A stretch of DNA of 18,753 bases from CAZKTF01 sp964555565 (GTDB taxonomy: Bacteria > Planctomycetota > JAJSAM01 > JAKLKS01). Position numbers and translations under genes: made by a program. The number at the start of each line of letters is the position of its first letter. Position 1 is the stretch's first letter. Of the stretch, positions 16,000 through 18,753 are shown one piece after another. The stretch lies in contig CAZKTF010000047.1 in the NCBI GenBank assembly GCA_964555565.1, positions 1 to 18,753 on the forward strand, in the 5' to 3' direction. The notes below the pieces were generated by a model, which was not told the DNA's origin, made no database searches, and saw only the letters and a program-made list of their open reading frames with translations.

Positions 16000-16764
16000 C
16001 TAGGCCGTCCCCCCGGCCGCGTGGGCCCCGGCCCGGCCGAAGACCCGGGCGGGGAGCCCTTCGAAGATCGCCGACCCGATGCGCAGCAGCGTGGCGCCCT
16101 CCTCCACCGCCACCGGGTAGTCCGCGCTCATCCCCATGCCGAGGTCCGGGAGGTCCGCGGGGCCGCGGCGCAGCCCGTCCCGGAGTTCCCGCAGGAGGCG
16201 GAACGCGGGCCGCGCGTCCTCCGCGCGGAGGAAGGGCGCGGGGACGGCCATGAGGCCGGTCATCCGCAGCCCGGGCATCGCGCGGGCACGGTCCAGCGCC
16301 TCCGACGCCTCGGCCGGGAGGAAGCCGCCCTTCGTCGCCTCGCCGCTCACGTTCACCTGGAGAAGGCAGTCCAGCGCCCGCCCGCGGCCTCGCGCCGCCG
16401 CGTCGAGAGCCTCCATCACCTCGTGCCGGTCCACGGAGTGTACCCGGTGGAACATCTCCGCGACCCTCCGCGCCTTGTTGGTCTGGATGCGCCCCACCAT
16501 GTGCCAGCGGAGGGGGAGTCCGGCCAGCGCCGCCTGCTTGGTCGCCGCCTCCTGCACCCGGTTCTCCCCGACGTCCTCCACCCCCAGCCCGGGGAGGAGG
16601 GCGATTGCCTCGGGCGCGACGGTCTTCGTGACCGCCACGATCCGCACGCCCGCCGGGTCGCGGCCGCACCGCGCCGCCGCTTCCCGCACCGCCCCGCGCA
16701 CGGACTCGAGGTTGCGCGCGAGGACGGGGAGGAGGGACTCCGCGGAGGCTCCTTGGCTGCTCAC
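16000..16764 (-). CDS. yggS: PLP-binding protein YggS/YlmE (PLP homeostasis)
   Basis: A fold-III PLP-binding protein of 254 residues if started at GTG 16764. It has RIVAVTKT with the PLP lysine (Lys47), ENRVQEA, WHMVGRIQTNKAR, LLQVNVSGEATKGGF and the C-terminal phosphate-binding GMGMSADY with RIGSAIFEG, all typical of YggS/YBL036C. These proteins control the free PLP pool and have no clear enzymatic activity. The longer frame from GTG 16821 would add 19 residues not seen in the family and would place the start upstream of a good -10 element; GAGGGGG eight bases before 16764 supports the shorter form. It is the first gene of the minus-strand block and almost touches the kinase gene (three-base gap). 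Confidence 0.92.
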   Translation of the reverse strand: MSSQGASAESLLPVLARNLESVRGAVREAAARCGRDPAGVRIVAVTKTVAPEAIALLPGLGVEDVGENRVQEAATKQAALAGLPLRWHMVGRIQTNKARRVAEMFHRVHSVDRHEVMEALDAAARGRGRALDCLLQVNVSGEATKGGFLPAEASEALDRARAMPGLRMTGLMAVPAPFLRAEDARPAFRLLRELRDGLRRGPADLPDLGMGMSADYPVAVEEGATLLRIGSAIFEGLPARVFGRAGAHAAGGTA

Positions 16765-16794
16765 GGAGGTCGCCCCCTCGCAGACGAAAGCCTC

Positions 16795-16803
16795 ATCGTA
16801 GCA
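16795..16803 (-). promoter_or_regulatory. Candidate extended -10 promoter for yggS and the minus-strand block
   Basis: TGCTACGAT on the minus strand is an extended -10 element lying about 30 bases before the GTG at 16764. The -35 region is weak (CGTGAC-like at a 16-base spacer). It faces away from the promoter at 16873-16901, so the 203-base spacer is a divergent control region. Confidence 0.4.
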
Positions 16804-16872
16804 CCGGGTTGCGGCCGTCACGGAGGAAAAGGAACCTCCCCTGCGGCGGCCGCGGCCCGCTCTCGAAAAGCG

Positions 16873-16901
16873 TTGACTGGGCTCCGGGGGACTCCTACGA
16901 T
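16873..16901 (+). promoter_or_regulatory. Strong candidate sigma70-type promoter for the lipoprotein gene
   Basis: TTGACT (16873-16878) and TACGAT (16896-16901) have the ideal 17-base spacer, in the only spacer upstream of the lipoprotein gene. The expected transcript starts near 16908, giving a leader of about 60 bases with GGAGGGAGGAG just before the ATG. It shares much sequence with the element at 5707-5735. Confidence 0.65.
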
Positions 16902-16967
16902 ACGGCCCTTCGATCAGGGGGCGTTGGCTCGGGCAAGGTCGTGCGTTCCGGACCCAGGAGGGAGGAG

Positions 16968-18104
16968 ATGAAGACGGAAGCGATCTGCGCCATCCTCGCC
17001 GCGGGCCTCGTCCTCGCCGGGTGCCAGACGACGGCGGGCACGAAGCAGACCCGCGCCGAGTCGGTCCGCGGCGCCGTCGCCGCCGACCTGGGCCTGCGCG
17101 GCCGGTTCCTGGTGAACGACCTCGGGCAGGTCACGGCCACGCGCCTGCGCCCCGGTGCGGCGCGCCTCGCCGAGGAGTTCCTCCTGCTGGAGGACGTCCA
17201 CCACCGCGTCCACAGCCTCGACCGCGGGAGCGTGCTATCGACCTGGGAATTCCAGGGCTTCGACGGGGAGATCCGCTTCCCGGCCACCTTCAACGCGTCC
17301 TCCCTGCTCCTCATGAGCGGCAACCGCCTCTTCCAGATCGACCGGCGCTACGGCCACATGCGGGGCGGGGCGATCTACTTCGACATGGCCCCCTCGGCCC
17401 CCTTCGTCGCCACGGAGGGGACCGCCTTCGTCCCCTCCTGGGGTGGGGGGACCGGGCAGAAGACGCTCCGGACGCTGAACCTCGTGACCGGCCTGGAGGG
17501 CTGGGGCTACCGGACCCCCGGCGACATCCGCGGCGCCATGGCGCTCGGGGGCGCCGTGCCCCGGCAGACGGTCTACTTCGCCACCGACGCGGGGGAGGTC
17601 TACGCGCTGCCCGCGACGGGCTCCGACTTCCAGGCCCCCGAGCCCCTCTGGACCACGCGGACCCACGGGGCCAACACGGCGGACCTGGTCCTCGACGGCG
17701 ACAGCCTCTTCGTCGCGAGCCAGGACAACGGCCTCTACTGCCTCGACCGGATCACCGGCCGGGTGGCCTGGTGCACCTTCCTCAACGCCCCGCTCACCGA
17801 GGCCCCGGTGGTCACCGCGGGAGCCGTGTACCAGCGCAACGCGCTCGGCCTCCACTGCCTGGACCGCAGGACCGGGACCACCCGGTGGCGCCTGTCCGAC
17901 CAGGCCCACTTCGTCGTGGAGCGGGAGGGCAAGGTCGTGGTCCAGGGGAGCGACGGGGCCCTCTGGCTCGTCCGGCCGGACGGGTCGGTGGCCGCGCGCG
18001 CGAACCCCGGCCGCTTCACCTACCCGGCCAACAGCCGGGACGGCACCCTCTACGCGGTGGCCAACGACGGCTACATCACGGCGCTGGAGGTGGGGGGGGA
18101 GTAG
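16968..18104 (+). CDS. Beta-propeller (PQQ-like repeat) lipoprotein
   Basis: A 378-residue exported protein. It has a short signal peptide with the lipobox LAGC (16-19; acylated Cys19), so it is predicted to be anchored to a membrane outside the cytoplasm. The rest is a beta-propeller with PQQ/WD-like blades such as VYALPATG, GLYCLDRITGRVAW (255-268), GLHCLDRRTGTTRW (294-307) and GTLYAVANDGYITAL (359-373). The fold resembles BamB-type and other outer-membrane lipoprotein scaffolds, but the sequence does not show a specific role and no catalytic residue is visible. The ATG at 16968 is chosen because it gives the signal peptide and has a near-ideal ribosome binding site; the frame runs open 53 codons upstream through the promoter. 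It appears to have its own strong promoter. Confidence 0.85.
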   Translation: MKTEAICAILAAGLVLAGCQTTAGTKQTRAESVRGAVAADLGLRGRFLVNDLGQVTATRLRPGAARLAEEFLLLEDVHHRVHSLDRGSVLSTWEFQGFDGEIRFPATFNASSLLLMSGNRLFQIDRRYGHMRGGAIYFDMAPSAPFVATEGTAFVPSWGGGTGQKTLRTLNLVTGLEGWGYRTPGDIRGAMALGGAVPRQTVYFATDAGEVYALPATGSDFQAPEPLWTTRTHGANTADLVLDGDSLFVASQDNGLYCLDRITGRVAWCTFLNAPLTEAPVVTAGAVYQRNALGLHCLDRRTGTTRWRLSDQAHFVVEREGKVVVQGSDGALWLVRPDGSVAARANPGRFTYPANSRDGTLYAVANDGYITALEVGGE

Positions 18105-18168
18105 GGGGGGAGAAGGCAGCCGCCCCTTCCTCTCCACGGCCCCCTTCCTCTTGTCGGCGCGGAATCTT

Positions 18169-18190
18169 CCCCCCGGGGCTCTCCGGGGGG
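18169..18190 (+). other. All-G:C hairpin between lipoprotein and tatA
   Basis: CCCCCCGG (18169-18176) pairs with CCGGGGGG (18183-18190) across a six-base loop, 65 bases after the lipoprotein stop. GATAAT follows at 18193-18198 and could be a -10 for tatA, but no -35 is found. The hairpin may end the lipoprotein transcript. The rest of the 18105-18261 spacer shows only a GGAGG ribosome binding site for tatA at 18252-18256. Confidence 0.35.
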
Positions 18191-18261
18191 GGGATAATCC
18201 GCTTCGAGGAACCGAGGCTCCCCGCCGGACGCGGGGACGGCGCGGTCTTCCGGAGGTGACC

Positions 18262-18480
18262 ATGGTCCTGCCTGCCCTGCCGCTGGCGTTCCTCCCGGGG
18301 GGGTCCGAGATGTGGATCATCCTCGTCCTGGCCCTCCTCTTCTTCGGCGCGAGCCGCCTCCCCGGCGTGGCCCGCTCTCTCGGGCAGTCGGTCAACGAGT
18401 TCAAGCGCGGCCTCAAGGACGAGCCGCCGCTCGACGCCAAGAACGAGCAGTCCCCGCCCTCGACCGCGGGGAAGAACTAG
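18262..18480 (+). CDS. tatA: Sec-independent translocase subunit TatA/TatE-like
   Basis: A 72-residue protein of standard TatA build: a short N-terminus, one membrane helix (MWIILVLALLFFGASRLP, 17-34, with the conserved FFG hinge and LP), an amphipathic helix (GVARSLGQSVNEFKRGLKD) and a charged polar tail. It should form the pore-forming part of the Tat pathway, which exports folded proteins. GGAGG at 18252-18256 supports the ATG at 18262; starting at Met17 (18310) would leave almost nothing before the helix. No tatB or tatC gene lies beside it. Its stop is two bases from that of the converging tilS gene. TatA and TatB are similar in sequence; the short tail favours TatA. Confidence 0.9.
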   Translation: MVLPALPLAFLPGGSEMWIILVLALLFFGASRLPGVARSLGQSVNEFKRGLKDEPPLDAKNEQSPPSTAGKN

Positions 18481-18482
18481 GC

Positions 18483-18752
18483 TCAGAGCCGCCTCTTCGA
18501 CTCCCCCCCCGCGGCCCGCAGGGTGAGGGTGGCGTCCGACAGGACCGCGACCCACCCGTCGCCGAGGGGCACCTCCCGCGACCTCCCCGGTCCGGCCGCC
18601 AGCGCCGCCGCGAGCCGCTCCACCGCGGGACGCGGCGGCGCGGTGCGGTCCGCCCCCAGCGCCTCGAGCCCCGCCTCGAGGACCCGCCGGAGCGCCTCCT
18701 CCCCGAGCCCCCGCAGGGCCCGGCGGGGCAACGCGAATCGGCCGCGCGCGGA
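18483..18752 (-). CDS. tilS: C-terminal part of tRNA(Ile)-lysidine synthase (5' end outside the window)
   Basis: The reading frame stays open to the window edge; only the last 89 residues are visible. They match the TilS substrate-binding C-terminal segment: a helix with PRRALRGLGEEALRRVLEAG, a linker with RPAVERLAAAL, then a strand pair with REVPLGDGWVAVLSDATLTL, as in families ending with 'grrlpLpgG..v.r.....l.l'. TilS modifies the anticodon C34 of tRNA-Ile2 to lysidine. The catalytic N-terminal half with the ATP pyrophosphatase motif is not in the window, so the call rests on the tail only. The TTG at 18731 is internal, not the start. The gene converges on tatA with a two-base gap. Confidence 0.6.
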   Translation of the reverse strand, partial: SARGRFALPRRALRGLGEEALRRVLEAGLEALGADRTAPPRPAVERLAAALAAGPGRSREVPLGDGWVAVLSDATLTLRAAGGESKRRL

Positions 18753-18753
18753 C

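Noticed and set aside
11824..16971. A 1715-codon plus-strand open frame opposite PNP, yggU, kinase and yggS
   Set aside because: It is antisense to four well-supported genes and made of compositionally biased Arg/Leu/Gly/Pro sequence with no motif; a GC artefact.
18193..18198. GATAAT upstream of tatA as a promoter -10
   Set aside because: It lies in a G-run beside a hairpin and has no -35 at 16-18 bases and no TG extension; kept only as a remark.

Overview
The window is about 18.7 kb of very GC-rich bacterial DNA, densely coding with short spacers and many start/stop overlaps. It holds 16 protein genes, two of them cut by the window edges, and no tRNA, rRNA, CRISPR array, phage gene or transposase that I can see. 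A lipoprotein with a lipobox, a TatA subunit, an FHA-linked Ser/Thr kinase and a gliding-type (GldA/F/G) ABC module with a DUF4340 protein suggest a free-living bacterium with a cell envelope, perhaps from Planctomycetota, Myxococcota or a related high-GC uncultured lineage. The phylum cannot be fixed from this window.

Layout. (1) 1-5629, plus strand: an ABC-type module of ATPase (partial), permease, GldG-family auxiliary protein and DUF4340 membrane protein, with overlapping or nearly touching reading frames, closed by a perfect 9-bp hairpin. (2) 5766-8140, plus strand: MaoC-type hydratase, FabG-type reductase, metallo-beta-lactamase-fold hydrolase and a two-CBS-domain protein, behind a candidate sigma70-type promoter at 5707-5735. 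(3) 8136-8216: a long imperfect palindrome of REP-like character lying between converging genes and supplying the CBS gene's stop codon. (4) 8244-16764, minus strand: reading in transcription order, yggS, FHA-Ser/Thr kinase, yggU (DUF167), purine nucleoside phosphorylase, ileS and purN. (5) 16765-16967: a divergent promoter region. (6) 16968-18480, plus strand: a beta-propeller lipoprotein and tatA. (7) 18483 to the end, minus strand: the C-terminal part of tilS, converging on tatA.

How the genes fit together. The first module probably forms one envelope complex in which an ABC-2 transporter is coupled to a GldG-like protein exposed outside the membrane; DUF4340 proteins are common companions. 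MaoC and FabG perform consecutive, reversible steps of acyl-thioester metabolism. The minus-strand block mixes translation (IleS), purine synthesis and salvage (PurN, PNP), PLP homeostasis (YggS), a conserved small protein (YggU) and a transmembrane signalling kinase.

I found no clear new defence or mobile system. The items most worth a second look are two promoters that share sequence well beyond their hexamers, the palindrome at 8136-8216, the kinase with a large unrecognised outer region sitting between yggS and yggU, the enlarged membrane parts of the Gld-like proteins, and an Asp in the base-recognition position of the PNP.
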